64,000 nt of DNA from Microvirga sp. (GCA_031181145.1 JAPSLB010000014.1:28128-92127), one strand, 5' to 3'; positions 9,782 through 21,844 are shown, counted from the stretch's first letter. The notes: generated by a model from the sequence alone, not told the origin. Program-made: numbers and translations.

Positions 9782-10972
9782 ATGGGCGAGCATAATATCC
9801 GCAATTTCACGATCAACTTCGGTCCCCAGCACCCCGCGGCGCACGGTGTGCTCCGGCTGGTGCTGGAGCTCGACGGCGAGGTCGTCGAGCGTGTCGATCC
9901 GCATATCGGCCTCCTCCACCGCGGCACCGAGAAGCTGATCGAGTACAAGACCTACGTTCAGGCCAATCCCTATTTCGACCGGCTCGACTACGTCGCGCCC
10001 ATGAACCAGGAGCATGCCTATTGCTTGGCCATCGAGAAGCTCCTCGGCATCGAGGTGCCGCGTAGGGCCCAGCTGATCCGCGTTCTCTTCGCCGAAATCG
10101 GGCGTCTGCTCTCGCATCTTCTTAACGTGACCACGCAGGCCATGGACGTCGGCGCCCTCACGCCCCCCCTCTGGGGCTTCGAGGAGCGCGAGAAGCTCAT
10201 GATCTTCTATGAGCGAGTTTCCGGTTCGCGCCTGCACGCCAATTACTTCCGGCCGGGCGGCGTGAACATGGACATTCAGCCCGAGCTGATCGACGACATC
10301 GAGGCATTCTGCGATCCGTTCCTGAAGGTTCTGGACGACCTCGACACGCTCGTCATGGGCAGCCGCATCTTCAAGCAGCGCAACGTGGACATCGGCACGA
10401 TCACGCTGGACGACTGCTGGAAGTGGGGCTTCTCCGGACCGCTCGTGCGCAGCTGCGGCGTGGCCTGGGACCTGCGCAAGTCGCAGCCCTACGAGTGCTA
10501 CGAGGAGATGGAGTTCGACATCCCCGTCGGTCTCAATGGCGACAACTACGACCGTCAGGTCATCCGTATGGAAGAAATGCGCCAGAGCGTGCGCATCATG
10601 CGCCAGTGCCTGAACAAGCTTCGGGCTCCGGACGGGCAGGGGCCCGTAATGACGAACGACGGCAAGATCGCACCGCCCTCGCGCAAGGACATGAAGCGCT
10701 CCATGGAGGCGCTGATCCACCACTTCAAGCTCTTTACGGAAGGCTTCCACGTCCCCGCGGGCGAGGTGTATGCCGCCGTGGAAGCCCCGAAGGGCGAGTT
10801 CGGCGTGTATCTGGTGTCCGACGGCACCAACAAGGCCTACCGTTGCCATATCCGCGCCCCGGGCTTCGCGCATTTGCAGGGCATGGATTTCATGTGCCGC
10901 GGCCACATGCTGGCCGACGTCGCAGGCGTTCTCGGGTCGCTCGACATCGTGTTCGGTGAAGTCGACCGGTAA
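9782..10972 (+). CDS. nuoD: NADH-quinone oxidoreductase subunit D
   Basis: A 396-residue subunit of the 49-kDa family, forming the quinone-binding cavity with NuoB. Family motifs: [20 protein letters not shown] with the quinone-site His, [12 protein letters not shown], the NQEHAY segment, and the C-terminal DIVFGEVDR. The strong ribosome binding site GGGAAGG lies upstream. A 116-bp gap with a palindromic repeat separates it from nuoE. Confidence 0.97.
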   Translation: MGEHNIRNFTINFGPQHPAAHGVLRLVLELDGEVVERVDPHIGLLHRGTEKLIEYKTYVQANPYFDRLDYVAPMNQEHAYCLAIEKLLGIEVPRRAQLIRVLFAEIGRLLSHLLNVTTQAMDVGALTPPLWGFEEREKLMIFYERVSGSRLHANYFRPGGVNMDIQPELIDDIEAFCDPFLKVLDDLDTLVMGSRIFKQRNVDIGTITLDDCWKWGFSGPLVRSCGVAWDLRKSQPYECYEEMEFDIPVGLNGDNYDRQVIRMEEMRQSVRIMRQCLNKLRAPDGQGPVMTNDGKIAPPSRKDMKRSMEALIHHFKLFTEGFHVPAGEVYAAVEAPKGEFGVYLVSDGTNKAYRCHIRAPGFAHLQGMDFMCRGHMLADVAGVLGSLDIVFGEVDR

Positions 10973-11044
10973 GAATTAGTCCAGGCTCGATCGCGGGCCT
11001 GGCGTCACGCTTCGAAGGGCGTGATGAAAAAGTTCAAGTCGTGA

Positions 11045-11067
11045 ATGGCCGGGTCCTGCCCGGCCAT
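11045..11067. repeat. REP-like palindromic element between nuoD and nuoE
   Basis: Perfect 9-bp arms ATGGCCGGG and CCCGGCCAT around a 5-nt loop (TCCTG). The same design, with one compensating base-pair change and a different loop, recurs at 26622-26644, and a half-site is at 34446-34454. In RNA it would form a stable hairpin just before nuoE. Confidence 0.7.
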
Positions 11068-11088
11068 GACGATGAGGAGAAGAGTCAA

Positions 11089-12153
11089 ATGGCCGTTCGT
11101 AAGCTCGCGCCTGAAGAATTGCAGCCCGAGAGCTTCGTGTTCTCGCCCGAGACGGAAGCTTTTGCCCAGCAGCAGATCGCCAAGTATCCGCCCGGCCGTC
11201 AGGCCTCGGCGGTGATCGCGTTGCTGGGAAAGGCGCAGGAGCAGGCTGGCGGCTGGCTGCCCCGCAAGGCTATCGAGGCCGTGGCCGCGCGGCTCGACAT
11301 GCCGGTCATCCGGGTGATGGAGGTCGCGACCTTCTACACGATGTTCAACCTGGAGCCGGTTGGAAAGTATTTCATTCAGTTCTGCGGCACCACCCCCTGC
11401 GTGCTGCGGGGCGCGGGCGACATCAAGAAGGTGCTTGAGAGGCGCATCGGCGACCAGAACCACGTCACGGCCGACGGTACCTTCTCCTGGCTGGAGGTCG
11501 AGTGTCTCGGCGCGTGCTCGAACGCCCCGATGGTGCAGATCAACGACGATTACTACGAAGATCTGACGCCTGAGAACTTCGAGAAGCTTCTCGACGATCT
11601 TGCGGCCGGTCGCCCGGTGAGGAAGGGTTCTCAGATCGGGCGCAACCGCTCCGAGCCGTTCGAGGCCGTCAAGACCCTCCAGGATCCGTCGCTTTACGAC
11701 GGCTCCCAGATCGGCGCTTGGCGCAAACGCTTCGAGGAGCAGGCCGAGCCTGCCGAAACCGGCGAGGCCGAGGCGGCAATCACCAGTGTCCCGCAGGAGG
11801 CCCGGGCGGCGAAGCCGGGAGCCGGGCGCGCCATCGAGAGCGAGGCCGCCGATACGCCGGCAGAGCGCGCCAAGAAGGGCGAAACACCCATCAGCCCGAC
11901 CGACCAGAAGGAGGCCGCCGATCCATCGCGGGCCACGAAGGGCAACTCGCACACGGAGGAGGGCGCCCGGCCCGCTCCGCAAAGCGGTAAGTCCTATGTG
12001 TCAACGCCGTCGAAGCCGGAGGAGGGATCCCCCGTTCCGGCGAGCCCGACGACACCCGTTGCCGGGACCCCGCCATCACAGGCCGAGACGCGCCGCGACG
12101 GCAGCGATAGCAAGCCGGACGTGGTCGTCGACAAAGACAACAAGACGTCTTGA
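11089..12153 (+). CDS. nuoE: NADH-quinone oxidoreductase subunit E with a long disordered tail
   Basis: 354 residues. The first 215 or so are the 24-kDa subunit, a thioredoxin-like domain holding the [2Fe-2S] cluster N1a, with ligands in FCGTTPC and CLGAC. Residues about 218-354 are a low-complexity tail rich in Ala, Glu, Pro, Ser and Lys. I see no folded domain in it. Related alphaproteobacteria also carry NuoE extensions, some with a helix-hairpin-helix module that is absent here. The ATG at 11089 follows GATGAGGAGAAG, and 16 bases separate the gene from nuoF. Confidence 0.95.
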   Translation: MAVRKLAPEELQPESFVFSPETEAFAQQQIAKYPPGRQASAVIALLGKAQEQAGGWLPRKAIEAVAARLDMPVIRVMEVATFYTMFNLEPVGKYFIQFCGTTPCVLRGAGDIKKVLERRIGDQNHVTADGTFSWLEVECLGACSNAPMVQINDDYYEDLTPENFEKLLDDLAAGRPVRKGSQIGRNRSEPFEAVKTLQDPSLYDGSQIGAWRKRFEEQAEPAETGEAEAAITSVPQEARAAKPGAGRAIESEAADTPAERAKKGETPISPTDQKEAADPSRATKGNSHTEEGARPAPQSGKSYVSTPSKPEEGSPVPASPTTPVAGTPPSQAETRRDGSDSKPDVVVDKDNKTS

Positions 12154-12169
12154 GGGGGAGTGAATCGAG

Positions 12170-13471
12170 ATGCTTCACGATAGAGATCGCATTTTCACCA
12201 ACCTCTACGGCTTTCATTCGCCGGACCTTCAGGCCGCGAAGATGCGCGGTGCCTGGGACGGGACCAAGTTCCTCCTCGAGAAGGGCCGCGACTGGATCGT
12301 CGACGAGATGAAGGCGTCCGGCCTGCGTGGCCGAGGCGGTGCAGGCTTCCCCACGGGCCTGAAATGGTCCTTCATGCCTAAGAAGTCGGACGGCCGCCCG
12401 CACTACCTCGTCGTCAACGCCGACGAGTCGGAACCGGGCACCTGTAAGGACCGCGAGATCATGCGGAACGATCCGCATCTCCTCGTCGAGGGCTGCCTCA
12501 TCGCCTCCTTCGCCATGGGTGCGCATGCGGCCTACATCTACATCCGCGGCGAGTACGTCGCCGAGCGCTACGCGCTTCAACGCGCGGTCGACGAGGCCTA
12601 CGAGGCAGGTCTCATCGGCAAGGACAACATCCACGGCTATCCCTTCGACCTTTATGTCCACCACGGCGCAGGTGCTTACATCTGCGGCGAGGAGACGGCG
12701 CTCATCGAGAGCATGGAAGGCAAGAAGGGCATGCCGCGCCTGAAGCCCCCGTTCCCGGCGAACATGGGTCTTTACGGCTGCCCGACCACGGTGAACAACG
12801 TGGAGTCGATCGCCGTCGCCGGCACGATCCTGCGCCGCGGCGCCTCCTGGTTCTCCAGCATCGGCCGCCCGAACAACGTGGGCACCAAGCTGTTCTGCGT
12901 GTCGGGTCATGTGAACAAGCCCTGCAATGTGGAAGAGGCCATGGGCCTGACCTTCCGCGAACTGATCGACACTCATTGCGGCGGCATCCGCGGCGGCTGG
13001 GAAAACCTGCTCGCCGTGATTCCGGGCGGCTCTTCCGTTCCGCTCGTTCCCGCCGAGCAGATCATCGATGCGCCGATGGACTTCGATACCCTGCGCGGAC
13101 TGCGCTCCGGTCTCGGCACCGCCGCCGTTATCGTCATGGACAAGTCCACCGACATCGTGCGCGCCATCGCCCGCATCTCGTATTTCTACAAGCACGAGAG
13201 CTGCGGCCAGTGTACCCCGTGCCGTGAGGGCACCGGCTGGATGTGGCGCGTCCTCAACCGCATGGCCGAGGGCCGCGCCCAGAAGCGCGAGATCGACATG
13301 CTGCTCGAAGTTTCGACCCAGATCGAAGGTCACACCATCTGCGCGCTCGGCGACGCTGCGGCTTGGCCGGTTCAGGGTCTGATCCGTCACTTCCGTCATG
13401 AGATCGAGAAGCGGATCGACGACTACGCGGCGAACCCGCATTCAGAATCCGTCATGATCGCGGCGGAGTGA
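12170..13471 (+). CDS. nuoF: NADH-quinone oxidoreductase subunit F
   Basis: A 433-residue subunit that binds NADH and FMN and carries [4Fe-4S] cluster N3. Motifs seen: [16 protein letters not shown] (NADH/FMN site), [34 protein letters not shown], and the cluster ligands in [15 protein letters not shown] plus the later [14 protein letters not shown] strong GGGGGAG site lies upstream. The end is followed by nuoG after 8 bases. Confidence 0.98.
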   Translation: MLHDRDRIFTNLYGFHSPDLQAAKMRGAWDGTKFLLEKGRDWIVDEMKASGLRGRGGAGFPTGLKWSFMPKKSDGRPHYLVVNADESEPGTCKDREIMRNDPHLLVEGCLIASFAMGAHAAYIYIRGEYVAERYALQRAVDEAYEAGLIGKDNIHGYPFDLYVHHGAGAYICGEETALIESMEGKKGMPRLKPPFPANMGLYGCPTTVNNVESIAVAGTILRRGASWFSSIGRPNNVGTKLFCVSGHVNKPCNVEEAMGLTFRELIDTHCGGIRGGWENLLAVIPGGSSVPLVPAEQIIDAPMDFDTLRGLRSGLGTAAVIVMDKSTDIVRAIARISYFYKHESCGQCTPCREGTGWMWRVLNRMAEGRAQKREIDMLLEVSTQIEGHTICALGDAAAWPVQGLIRHFRHEIEKRIDDYAANPHSESVMIAAE

Positions 13472-13479
13472 GATTGAAG

Positions 13480-15558
13480 ATGGCTAAAATCATCGTTGAT
13501 GGCGTCGAGGTCGACGTCCCCGCCGAATACACGCTGCTCCAGGCCGCCGAGGCCGCGGGCGCCGAGATTCCGCGTTTCTGCTACCACGAACGGCTCTCGA
13601 TCGCCGGAAACTGCCGCATGTGCCTCGTCGAGGTGAAGGGCGCGCCGAAGCCGGTCGCCTCCTGCGCCTGGGGCGTGCGCGACTGCCGCCCGGGCCCGAA
13701 CGGGGAGCCGCCGGAAATCTCGACCAAGTCGCCGACCGTGAAGAAGGCGCGCGAGGGTGTGATGGAGTTCCTCCTGATCAACCACCCGCTCGATTGCCCG
13801 ATCTGCGACCAGGGCGGCCAGTGCGATCTGCAGGACCAGGCCATGGCCTACGGCGTCGACACCAGCCGCTTTCACGAGAACAAGCGCGCGGTCGCCGACA
13901 AATATCTCGGCCCACTCGTGCGCACCTCCATGAACCGCTGCATTCATTGCACCCGCTGCGTGCGCTTCACCGCCGAGGTGGCGGGCGTCCCGGATATGGG
14001 GGCGCTGTGGCGCGGCGAGGACATGGAGATCACGAGCTATCTGGAAAAGGCCCTCGGTTCCGAATTGCAGGCGAACATCGCGGATCTATGCCCGGTCGGC
14101 GCTCTCACCCACAAGCCCGAGTCCTTCCATTACCGTCCGTGGGAACTCACCAAGACCGATTCCGTCGATGTGATGGACGCTGTCGGCTCCTCCATCCGCG
14201 TGGATTCCCGGGGGCGCGAGGTCATGCGCATTCTGCCGCGCGTGAACGAGGCGGTGAACGAGGAGTGGATCTCCGACAAGACCCGCCAGATCGTCGACGG
14301 CCTGCGCCTGCAGCGCCTCGACCGCCCGTTCGTGCGGGAAAACGGTCGCCTGCGCCCGGCTTCCTGGCAAGAGGCTTTCGCGGCCATCGCCGCAAAGGTG
14401 AAGGGGACCTCGCCTGAGAAGATCGGCGCCATCGTCGGCGATCTTGCCGCCGTGGAGGAGATGTTCGCCCTGAAGCTGCTCATGGAGAGCCTCGGTGTCG
14501 CGAACGTCGATGCCCGCCAGGACGGTACGGTTCTGTCTCCCGCCTACGGCCGCGGCTCCTATCTCTTCAATGCCACCATCCCCGGTATCGAGGATGCCGA
14601 CGCGATCCTGATCGTGGGTTCCAACCCGCGCTACGAGGCATCGCTCGTCAACGTGCGCATCCGGAAGCGTTGGCGAGCGGGTCCGCCGCCGATCGCGCTG
14701 ATCGGTGAGAACGCGGATCTGACCTATCCCTACGAGTATCTCGGCGCGGGTCCCGATACCCTGGCCGAGCTTGCCTCCGGCCGCCACAGCTTCATCGAGA
14801 AGCTGCGCGGGGCCGAGCGTCCGCTGATCATCGTGGGGCAGGGCGCTCTTGCCCGGCCGGATGGTCTTGCCGTGCTCTCCGCCGTCGCGAGGCTCGCCCA
14901 GGACGTGGGCGCGGTAAAGGATGGTTGGAGCGGTCTCTCGGTCCTGCACACGGCGGCGTCCCGGGTCGGCGCGCTGGATCTCGGCCTCGTGCCGGGTGAG
15001 GGCGGCCTGACCGCTCAGCAGATGGCGCAAGGCGGCGTGGACGTGCTGTTCAACCTTGGAGCCGACGAGATCGACATCGCCCCAGGTGCCTTCGTGATCT
15101 ATCAGGGCACTCATGGCGACCGAGGCGCTCACCGCGCCGACGTGATCCTCCCGGCGGCCACCTACACGGAAAAGTCAGGCACCTACGTGAACACCGAGGG
15201 CCGGGTCCAGATGGCCAATCGCGCAGCCTTCGCGCCGGGCGAGGCCCGTGAGGACTGGGCGATCCTGCGCGCGCTGTCCGACGTGCTGGGACGTCGGCTG
15301 CCGTTCGACTCGCTCAATGCCCTGCGCGCGAAGCTCTATGCGACTTACCCGCACTTCGCCGCCATCGAGACGGTCCAGCCCGCCGACGGGGTGGCCGCCG
15401 CCCAGGCGCTCGCCGGCATCGGCGGCGCTTTTGCCCGCGAAGCCCTCGCGAGCCCGGTGAAGGACTTTTACCTGACGAACCCGATCGCCCGCGCCTCCGG
15501 CGTCATGGCCGAGTGCTCTGCGCTCGCCCGTGAGCTGAAGCTCGAAGCGGCCGAGTAA
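13480..15558 (+). CDS. nuoG: NADH-quinone oxidoreductase subunit G
   Basis: A 692-residue subunit of the 75-kDa type. The N-terminus is a ferredoxin-like [2Fe-2S] domain ([20 protein letters not shown]), followed by the His/Cys cluster region ([18 protein letters not shown]) and [19 protein letters not shown] for the [4Fe-4S] clusters. The rest is the molybdopterin-oxidoreductase-like fold that no longer binds molybdenum. I chose ATG 13480 (MAKIIVDG); a GTG 12 bases earlier is the alternative. Confidence 0.97.
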   Translation: MAKIIVDGVEVDVPAEYTLLQAAEAAGAEIPRFCYHERLSIAGNCRMCLVEVKGAPKPVASCAWGVRDCRPGPNGEPPEISTKSPTVKKAREGVMEFLLINHPLDCPICDQGGQCDLQDQAMAYGVDTSRFHENKRAVADKYLGPLVRTSMNRCIHCTRCVRFTAEVAGVPDMGALWRGEDMEITSYLEKALGSELQANIADLCPVGALTHKPESFHYRPWELTKTDSVDVMDAVGSSIRVDSRGREVMRILPRVNEAVNEEWISDKTRQIVDGLRLQRLDRPFVRENGRLRPASWQEAFAAIAAKVKGTSPEKIGAIVGDLAAVEEMFALKLLMESLGVANVDARQDGTVLSPAYGRGSYLFNATIPGIEDADAILIVGSNPRYEASLVNVRIRKRWRAGPPPIALIGENADLTYPYEYLGAGPDTLAELASGRHSFIEKLRGAERPLIIVGQGALARPDGLAVLSAVARLAQDVGAVKDGWSGLSVLHTAASRVGALDLGLVPGEGGLTAQQMAQGGVDVLFNLGADEIDIAPGAFVIYQGTHGDRGAHRADVILPAATYTEKSGTYVNTEGRVQMANRAAFAPGEAREDWAILRALSDVLGRRLPFDSLNALRAKLYATYPHFAAIETVQPADGVAAAQALAGIGGAFAREALASPVKDFYLTNPIARASGVMAECSALARELKLEAAE

Positions 15559-15572
15559 GAGAGGAGCGGATC

Positions 15573-16598
15573 ATGGAACTCGGAGATATCCTCCTCGCTG
15601 TCGCGATCATGCTGGGCAAGAGCCTGCTCCTGCTCGTCGCGCTTCTCGTCTTCATCGCCTATGCGCTCTATGCCGACCGCAAGGTCTGGGCCGCCGTTCA
15701 GCTGCGGCGCGGTCCCAACGTGGTCGGCCCCTGGGGCCTGCTCCAGTCCTTCGCGGACCTTCTGAAGTTCGTTCTGAAGGAACCGGTCATCCCGGCTCCG
15801 GCCAACAAGGGCATGTTCCTTCTGGCCCCGCTGGTGATGTGCACCCTCTCGCTCGCGGCCTGGGCGGTCATTCCGCTGAACGCGGGCTGGGTTATCGCCG
15901 ATATCAATGTCGGCATTCTCTATATCTTCGCGATCTCGTCGCTCGGCGTTTACGGCGTCATCATGGGCGGCTGGGCCTCGAACTCGAAGTACCCGTTCCT
16001 CGGCGCTCTCCGTTCGGCGGCGCAGATGGTGTCCTATGAGGTCTCCATCGGCTTCGTCATCGTGACCGTGCTCATGTGTGCCGGAACCCTGAACCTGTCG
16101 GGAATCGTGGAATCGCAGAATACGAGCCTCGGCATTCTCGGCTGGTACTGGCTGCCGCTGTTCCCGATGTTCGTGGTGTTCTTCATCTCGGCCATGGCCG
16201 AGACGAACCGCCCGCCCTTCGACCTGCCGGAAGCCGAATCGGAGCTCGTGGCCGGCTACATGGTGGAATATTCGTCCACTCCGTACCTGCTGTTCATGCT
16301 CGGCGAATACGTGGCCATCATGACCATGTGCGCGCTCGGAACGATCATGTTCCTCGGCGGCTGGCTGTCCCCGATCCCATTCGCACCCTTCACCTGGGTT
16401 CCGGGCGTGATCTGGTTCGTGCTGAAGGCGAGCTTCCTCTTCATTCTCATCGCCATGGTGAAGGCTCTCGTGCCGCGGTATCGATACGATCAGCTCATGC
16501 GGCTGGGCTGGAAGGTATTCCTTCCGCTCTCGCTGGCGATGGTCGTCATCGTGGCGGGCGTGCTGATGGCGACCGGCAACGCGCCGGGCATGCGCTAA
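15573..16598 (+). CDS. nuoH: NADH-quinone oxidoreductase subunit H
   Basis: A 341-residue membrane subunit at the heel of complex I, lining the quinone tunnel. It has eight or so hydrophobic helices and the signatures [20 protein letters not shown] and [20 protein letters not shown], with the charged loop residues needed for quinone coupling. A GAGAGGAG site precedes the ATG. Its TAAGGAG stop region supplies the ribosome binding site for nuoI. Confidence 0.97.
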   Translation: MELGDILLAVAIMLGKSLLLLVALLVFIAYALYADRKVWAAVQLRRGPNVVGPWGLLQSFADLLKFVLKEPVIPAPANKGMFLLAPLVMCTLSLAAWAVIPLNAGWVIADINVGILYIFAISSLGVYGVIMGGWASNSKYPFLGALRSAAQMVSYEVSIGFVIVTVLMCAGTLNLSGIVESQNTSLGILGWYWLPLFPMFVVFFISAMAETNRPPFDLPEAESELVAGYMVEYSSTPYLLFMLGEYVAIMTMCALGTIMFLGGWLSPIPFAPFTWVPGVIWFVLKASFLFILIAMVKALVPRYRYDQLMRLGWKVFLPLSLAMVVIVAGVLMATGNAPGMR

Positions 16599-16608
16599 GG
16601 AGATCGAC

Positions 16609-17097
16609 ATGAAAATCGGTCAATTCTTCAACGCCCTTCTGCTCAAGGAATTCGTGGCAGGCTTCATCCTGACGACGAAATACTTCTTCAAGCCGAAGGC
16701 CACGCTCAACTATCCCTTCGAAATGGGCCACCGGGGACCGCGTTTCCGGGGAGAGCACGCGCTGCGCCGCTACCCCAATGGGGAGGAGCGCTGCATCGCC
16801 TGCAAGCTCTGCGAGGCGATCTGTCCGGCCCAGGCGATCACCATTGAGGCCGGACCGCGCCGCAACGACGGCACCCGCCGCACGACCCGCTACGACATCG
16901 ACATGGTGAAGTGCATCTATTGCGGCATGTGCCAGGAGGCGTGCCCGGTGGACGCGATCGTGGAGGGCCCGAACTTCGAGTTCTCCGTGGAGACCCGCGA
17001 GGAGCTCCTCTACGACAAGGCCAAGCTGCTCGAGAATGGTGAGCGCTGGGAGCGCGAAATCGCGAAGAACATCGCCAAGACCGCGCCCTACCGCTAA
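16609..17097 (+). CDS. nuoI: NADH-quinone oxidoreductase subunit I
   Basis: A 162-residue ferredoxin-like subunit carrying two [4Fe-4S] clusters (N6a and N6b). Both Cys motifs are intact: [16 protein letters not shown] and [16 protein letters not shown]. It transfers electrons from NuoG to NuoB. It starts 10 bases after nuoH. Unusually for this tight operon, 240 bp separate it from nuoJ. Confidence 0.97.
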   Translation: MKIGQFFNALLLKEFVAGFILTTKYFFKPKATLNYPFEMGHRGPRFRGEHALRRYPNGEERCIACKLCEAICPAQAITIEAGPRRNDGTRRTTRYDIDMVKCIYCGMCQEACPVDAIVEGPNFEFSVETREELLYDKAKLLENGERWEREIAKNIAKTAPYR

Positions 17098-17337
17098 GCA
17101 GGGCGTCTTGCGGCGAGGCGAATTCCCGGCTTGCCGCAGACGACGAGGCTGAGAGACCGGGGCTGATTCCACAAAGTGGGCCAGCTCCAAGCCTCTTTCC
17201 CGACAAAGGGGAGGGGCATGCACCTCCGGCGGGTTGTTCCCTCCGGATTCGGAATTTATAGACAGGCCATCGGATTCCCATCGGGATCACATGGCCACGT
17301 CGGAAGGGGCCGCTCTCGGGGCGGCTTGTGTTTGAGC

Positions 17338-17952
17338 ATGACGGTTACCGCCGCCTTCTTCTATCTTTTCGCGACGATTACGATCGCTTCCGGTTTCATG
17401 GTGATCGCCTCGCGCAATCCCGTGCAGTCGGTGCTTTTCCTCATCCTGGCCTTCGTCAACGCAGCGGGCCTGTTCCTGATGATGGGAGCCGAGTTCCTCG
17501 CGATGATCCTCGTCATTGTCTACGTGGGTGCGGTCGCGGTGCTCTTCCTCTTCGTCGTCATGATGCTCGACGTGGATTTCGCGGCGCTTCGCCAGGGCTT
17601 CCTGCAATATCTGCCCTTCGGCGCGCTGATCGGGATCGTACTCCTGATCGAGCTCATCTTCGTCGTGAGCGCCTATGTGGTCGATCCCGGCCTCATGCGG
17701 GCACCGGCGGTGCCGATTCCGGCCCCGGACGTGATGACCAACACGGAAGCCCTCGGGCAGGTGCTCTACACCCGCTATTTCTACTTCTTCCAGACAGCCG
17801 GCCTGATCCTGCTGGTGGCCATGATCGGTGCCATCGTGCTCACGCTGCGGGAGCGTGTGGGCGTGCGCCGCCAGAACATCTCGATGCAGAACGCCCGCAC
17901 TCAGGAAACCGCCGTTCAGGTTCGGAAGGTTCCCTTCCGCCAGGGCATCTAA
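17338..17952 (+). CDS. nuoJ: NADH-quinone oxidoreductase subunit J
   Basis: A 204-residue membrane subunit with five predicted helices, including the conserved third helix around [20 protein letters not shown] that carries the pi-bulge. The ATG at 17338 gives the expected N-terminus [12 protein letters not shown]; a longer frame begins at 17176 but encodes a basic, non-conserved lead. The upstream 240 bp contain no other gene that I can support. NuoK follows after 11 bases. Confidence 0.95.
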   Translation: MTVTAAFFYLFATITIASGFMVIASRNPVQSVLFLILAFVNAAGLFLMMGAEFLAMILVIVYVGAVAVLFLFVVMMLDVDFAALRQGFLQYLPFGALIGIVLLIELIFVVSAYVVDPGLMRAPAVPIPAPDVMTNTEALGQVLYTRYFYFFQTAGLILLVAMIGAIVLTLRERVGVRRQNISMQNARTQETAVQVRKVPFRQGI

Positions 17953-17963
17953 GGAGACACGCG

Positions 17964-18272
17964 ATGGTTATCGGACTGGGCCATTATCTCACGGTCGCCG
18001 CCGTGCTCTTCACGCTCGGCGTGTTCGGCATCTTCATCAACCGGAAGAACGTCATTGTCATCCTGATGTCCATCGAGCTGATCCTGCTCTCGGTGAACAT
18101 CAACCTCGTGGCCTTTTCGACCCACCTGAACGACATCGTCGGCCAAGTCTTCGCCCTGCTGATCCTCACGGTCGCAGCGGCCGAGGCGGCCATCGGCCTG
18201 GCCATTCTGGTGGTATTTTTCCGCAACCGCGGCTCCATCGCGGTTGAAGACGTGAACATGATGAGGGGCTGA
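17964..18272 (+). CDS. nuoK: NADH-quinone oxidoreductase subunit K
   Basis: A 102-residue membrane subunit with three helices, homologous to MrpC. The two buried glutamates of the proton path are present, in [16 protein letters not shown] and [23 protein letters not shown] at the nuoJ stop is its ribosome binding site. Confidence 0.97.
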   Translation: MVIGLGHYLTVAAVLFTLGVFGIFINRKNVIVILMSIELILLSVNINLVAFSTHLNDIVGQVFALLILTVAAAEAAIGLAILVVFFRNRGSIAVEDVNMMRG

Positions 18273-18295
18273 GCCCTAACGGCTAAGTAAGCGCA

Positions 18296-20329
18296 ATGTA
18301 CCACGCAATCGTCTTCCTGCCGCTCGTCGGCTTCCTCATCGCAGGCCTCTTCGGCCGCGTCATCGGCGCCAGGCCAGCTGAGATCATCACCACGGCGCTG
18401 CTCGCCGTGTCGGCGGTCCTCTCCTGGGTGTCCTTCATCCAAGTGGGCTTTGGCGAAGAGCCGATGATCCGGGTCCAGGTGGCCCAGTGGATGTCGGTCG
18501 GCGACCTCCGGGTCGATTGGGCGTTCCGCATCGACACGCTCACCGCCATGATGCTGGTGGTGGTCAATACCGTGTCGGCGCTCGTGCACCTCTACTCCAT
18601 CGGCTACATGCACGAGGATCCGCACCGTCCGCGCTTCTTCGCCTATCTGTCGCTCTTCACCTTTGCCATGCTCATGCTGGTGACGGCCGACAACCTGGTG
18701 CAGATGTTCTTCGGCTGGGAAGGCGTGGGCTTGGCGAGCTACCTGCTCATCGGCTTCTGGTACAAGAAGGATTCCGCCAACGCCGCGGCCATGAAGGCCT
18801 TCATCGTCAACCGCGTCGGCGATTTCGGCTTCCTTCTCGGGATCTTCACGATCTTCGTTCTGTTCAACGGCGTCACCTTCGACGCGATCTTCCCGCGCGT
18901 GGCGGAATTCGCCGATGCCCGTTTCCACTTCCTCGGTATCGAGTGGCACGCCCTGACGATCGCCTGCCTGCTGCTCTTCATGGGCGCAATGGGTAAGTCG
19001 GCTCAGTTCCTGCTGCACACTTGGCTGCCGGACGCGATGGAAGGCCCGACCCCGGTCTCCGCCCTCATCCATGCCGCCACCATGGTGACCGCGGGCGTGT
19101 TCATGGTCGCGCGCTTGTCGCCGGTCTTCGAATACGCTCCTGCGGCTCTTACGGTCGTCACCGTCATCGGCGGCATCACGGCCTTCTTTGCCGCGACGGT
19201 CGGCCTGGTGCAGAACGACATCAAGCGTGTGATCGCGTATTCGACCTGCTCGCAGCTCGGCTACATGTTCGTCGCGCTGGGCGTCGGGGCCTACAGCGCC
19301 GGTGTCTTCCACCTGTTCACACATGCCTTCTTCAAGGCGCTCCTGTTCCTGGGCGCAGGCTCGGTCATCCACGCCATGCACCACGAGCAGGACATGCGGA
19401 ACATGGGTGCGCTGCGCCGCTACATCCCGATTACCACGGCCATGATGGCCATCGGCACGCTCGCGCTCACCGGATTCCCGTTCACGGCAGGCTACTACTC
19501 CAAGGACGCGATCATTGAGGCGGCCTACGCCTCCCATACCTCCGCAGGCTCCTTCGCCTTCCTGGCGACGGTAATCGCTGCCCTCATGACCTCGTTCTAC
19601 TCCTGGCGTCTGTTCTTCCTCACCTTCGAGGGCAACGCGCGCTGGTCGAACGCCGACCACCATGCCCATGGCCATCACGAGGGCGTGGAGCATGACGACC
19701 GCAGCCACGACGTGGAGCCCGCCACCCATGCGGATCACGAGCACGGCCACCATGGAGCCCATACCCCCCATGAGAGCCCGCTGGTGATGGTGCTGCCGCT
19801 CATCGTGCTGGCTATCGGCGCTGTCGTTGCCGGCATCGTGTTCCACGACGCCTTCCTCGGTCACGGCTATCAGGAGTTCTGGAAGGGGGCGCTGTTCACC
19901 CGTCCGGAGAACACCATCCTCGAGGACCTGCACCATGTCCCGGGCTGGGTGCCGTTCCTGCCGACGGTGATGATGATCCTCGGCTTCCTGCTGGCTGTGT
20001 ACATGTACATCGTGGACGCCAAGAAGCCCGCGCAGCTCGCGGCGGATCACCCGATCCTGTACCGCTTCCTGCTCAACAAGTGGTACTTCGACGAGCTGTA
20101 CGACGTCATCTTCGTGCGTCCCGCCATGGCCATCGGCCGCTTCTTCTGGCGCACGGGCGACCAGCGGATCATCGACGGGCTCGGGCCTGACGGCATTTCC
20201 GCCCGCGTGCTCGACGTGACCCGCGGCGTGGTGCGGGTGCAGACCGGCTACGTCTACCACTACGCCTTCGCAATGCTGATCGGCGTTGCGGCTCTCGTGA
20301 CCTTTTATCTCTTCAGGGGAGCCCACTAA
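18296..20329 (+). CDS. nuoL: NADH-quinone oxidoreductase subunit L
   Basis: A 677-residue antiporter-like proton-pumping subunit with many helices and a C-terminal lateral arm. Core motifs: [18 protein letters not shown], the Lys/His channel in [19 protein letters not shown] and [20 protein letters not shown] His-rich loop (about residues 451-494, 14 His) lies between the core and the lateral helix. The stop codon overlaps the nuoM start (TAATG). Confidence 0.97.
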   Translation: MYHAIVFLPLVGFLIAGLFGRVIGARPAEIITTALLAVSAVLSWVSFIQVGFGEEPMIRVQVAQWMSVGDLRVDWAFRIDTLTAMMLVVVNTVSALVHLYSIGYMHEDPHRPRFFAYLSLFTFAMLMLVTADNLVQMFFGWEGVGLASYLLIGFWYKKDSANAAAMKAFIVNRVGDFGFLLGIFTIFVLFNGVTFDAIFPRVAEFADARFHFLGIEWHALTIACLLLFMGAMGKSAQFLLHTWLPDAMEGPTPVSALIHAATMVTAGVFMVARLSPVFEYAPAALTVVTVIGGITAFFAATVGLVQNDIKRVIAYSTCSQLGYMFVALGVGAYSAGVFHLFTHAFFKALLFLGAGSVIHAMHHEQDMRNMGALRRYIPITTAMMAIGTLALTGFPFTAGYYSKDAIIEAAYASHTSAGSFAFLATVIAALMTSFYSWRLFFLTFEGNARWSNADHHAHGHHEGVEHDDRSHDVEPATHADHEHGHHGAHTPHESPLVMVLPLIVLAIGAVVAGIVFHDAFLGHGYQEFWKGALFTRPENTILEDLHHVPGWVPFLPTVMMILGFLLAVYMYIVDAKKPAQLAADHPILYRFLLNKWYFDELYDVIFVRPAMAIGRFFWRTGDQRIIDGLGPDGISARVLDVTRGVVRVQTGYVYHYAFAMLIGVAALVTFYLFRGAH

Positions 20330-21840
20330 TGTTCGGCTTCGGCATCCTCTCCGGCCTTCTCATCCTGCCGCTCATCGGCGCAGCCTTCATCCTGACGCTT
20401 CGCGGCGACAGTGAGGCGGCCCGGTCCAATGCGCGCTGGGCGGCCCTCGCTACGACGATCGCGACCTTCGTGCTCTCGCTGGTGGCCTGGAACCGTTTCG
20501 ACACGGCAACCGCTTCGTTCCAGCTGGTGGAAAGCCACGCCTGGCTGACGGACACGATCCGCTTCAAGCTCGGCGTGGACGGCTTCTCGATCCCGCTCGT
20601 CCTGCTCACCACGTTCCTGATGCCGTTCTGCATCCTGGCTTCGTGGGACTCCATCGGACAGCGGGTGAAGGAGTATTACGTCGCTTTCCTGGTCCTCGAG
20701 ACGACGATGATCGGCGTGTTCTGTGCGCTCGATCTCGTGCTCTTCTACCTTTTCTTCGAGGCGGGCCTCATTCCGATGTTCCTCATCATCGGCATCTGGG
20801 GCGGCAAGCGGCGCATCTATGCCAGCTTCAAGTTCTTCCTCTACACGCTGCTCGGCTCGGTGCTGATGCTGCTCGCCATCATGGCCATGTATTGGCAGGC
20901 AGGCACCACCGACATCCCGACTCTGCTGGCGTTCAAGTTCCCGTACAACCTCCAGATCTGGCTCTGGCTCGCCTTCTTCGCCTCCTTCGCGGTGAAGATG
21001 CCGATGTGGCCGGTCCATACCTGGTTGCCTGACGCGCACGTGGAAGCGCCGACGGCCGGCTCCGTGATCCTGGCAGGCGTGCTCCTGAAGATGGGCGGCT
21101 ACGGCTTCATCCGCGTCTCGTTGCCGATGTTCCCGGATGCGTCCGTCTATTTCGCGCCGCTCGTCTTTGCCCTTTCAATCATCGCGATCATCTACACCTC
21201 GCTGGTCGCGCTGATGCAGGAGGACATCAAGAAGCTCATCGCCTATTCCTCGGTGGCACATATGGGCTTCGTGACCATGGGCCTGTTCAGCATGAACGAG
21301 CAGGGCATCCAGGGCGCCATGTTCACCATGATCTCCCACGGGCTGGTTTCCGGTGCGCTGTTCCTCTGCGTCGGCGTGATCTACGACCGGATGCACACCC
21401 GCGAGATCAAGGCCTATGGCGGCCTCGTGAACCGGATGCCCATGTACGCGGTGGTCTTCCTGATCCTTACGATGGCCAACGTGGCGCTTCCGGGCACCTC
21501 GGGCTTCATCGGAGAATTCCTGACCCTCATGGGCGCATTCCGCTCCAACACCTGGGTGGCTTTCTTCGCCACCACGGGCGTGATCCTCTCCGCGGCCTAC
21601 GCGCTGTGGCTCTATCGTCGGGTGGTCTACGGGGAAATCGACAAGCCCGCGCTTCAGACCATCACGGATCTGAACCGCCGCGAGATCATCACGTTCGCGC
21701 CGCTCGTCCTGCTGATCATTTACTACGGCGTGCAGCCCGGTCCGATCCTCGATACCTTCGCGGTGCCGACGGATGCGCTCATGCAGAGCGTCCAGGCCGC
21801 GCTCTCCACCGTGAAAACGGCTGCTGTTGCCGCACACTGA
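20329..21840 (+). CDS. nuoM: NADH-quinone oxidoreductase subunit M
   Basis: A 503-residue antiporter-like subunit, the second of the three pumps. Motifs: [18 protein letters not shown] with the key Glu, [20 protein letters not shown], and [14 protein letters not shown]. It starts within the nuoL stop codon, with GGGGAG upstream inside nuoL, so the two are translationally coupled. Confidence 0.97.
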   Translation: MFGFGILSGLLILPLIGAAFILTLRGDSEAARSNARWAALATTIATFVLSLVAWNRFDTATASFQLVESHAWLTDTIRFKLGVDGFSIPLVLLTTFLMPFCILASWDSIGQRVKEYYVAFLVLETTMIGVFCALDLVLFYLFFEAGLIPMFLIIGIWGGKRRIYASFKFFLYTLLGSVLMLLAIMAMYWQAGTTDIPTLLAFKFPYNLQIWLWLAFFASFAVKMPMWPVHTWLPDAHVEAPTAGSVILAGVLLKMGGYGFIRVSLPMFPDASVYFAPLVFALSIIAIIYTSLVALMQEDIKKLIAYSSVAHMGFVTMGLFSMNEQGIQGAMFTMISHGLVSGALFLCVGVIYDRMHTREIKAYGGLVNRMPMYAVVFLILTMANVALPGTSGFIGEFLTLMGAFRSNTWVAFFATTGVILSAAYALWLYRRVVYGEIDKPALQTITDLNRREIITFAPLVLLIIYYGVQPGPILDTFAVPTDALMQSVQAALSTVKTAAVAAH

Positions 21841-21844
21841 GGTC

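Noticed and set aside
8852..10906. Very long minus-strand frame across nuoB-nuoD
   Set aside because: Shadow of conserved complex I genes; the composition (His/Leu/Ala rich) is typical of antisense frames in GC-rich genomes.
17176..17337. An upstream extension of nuoJ from 17176
   Set aside because: The extension is basic and Gly/Arg rich and does not fit NuoJ, which begins with a transmembrane helix at 17338.
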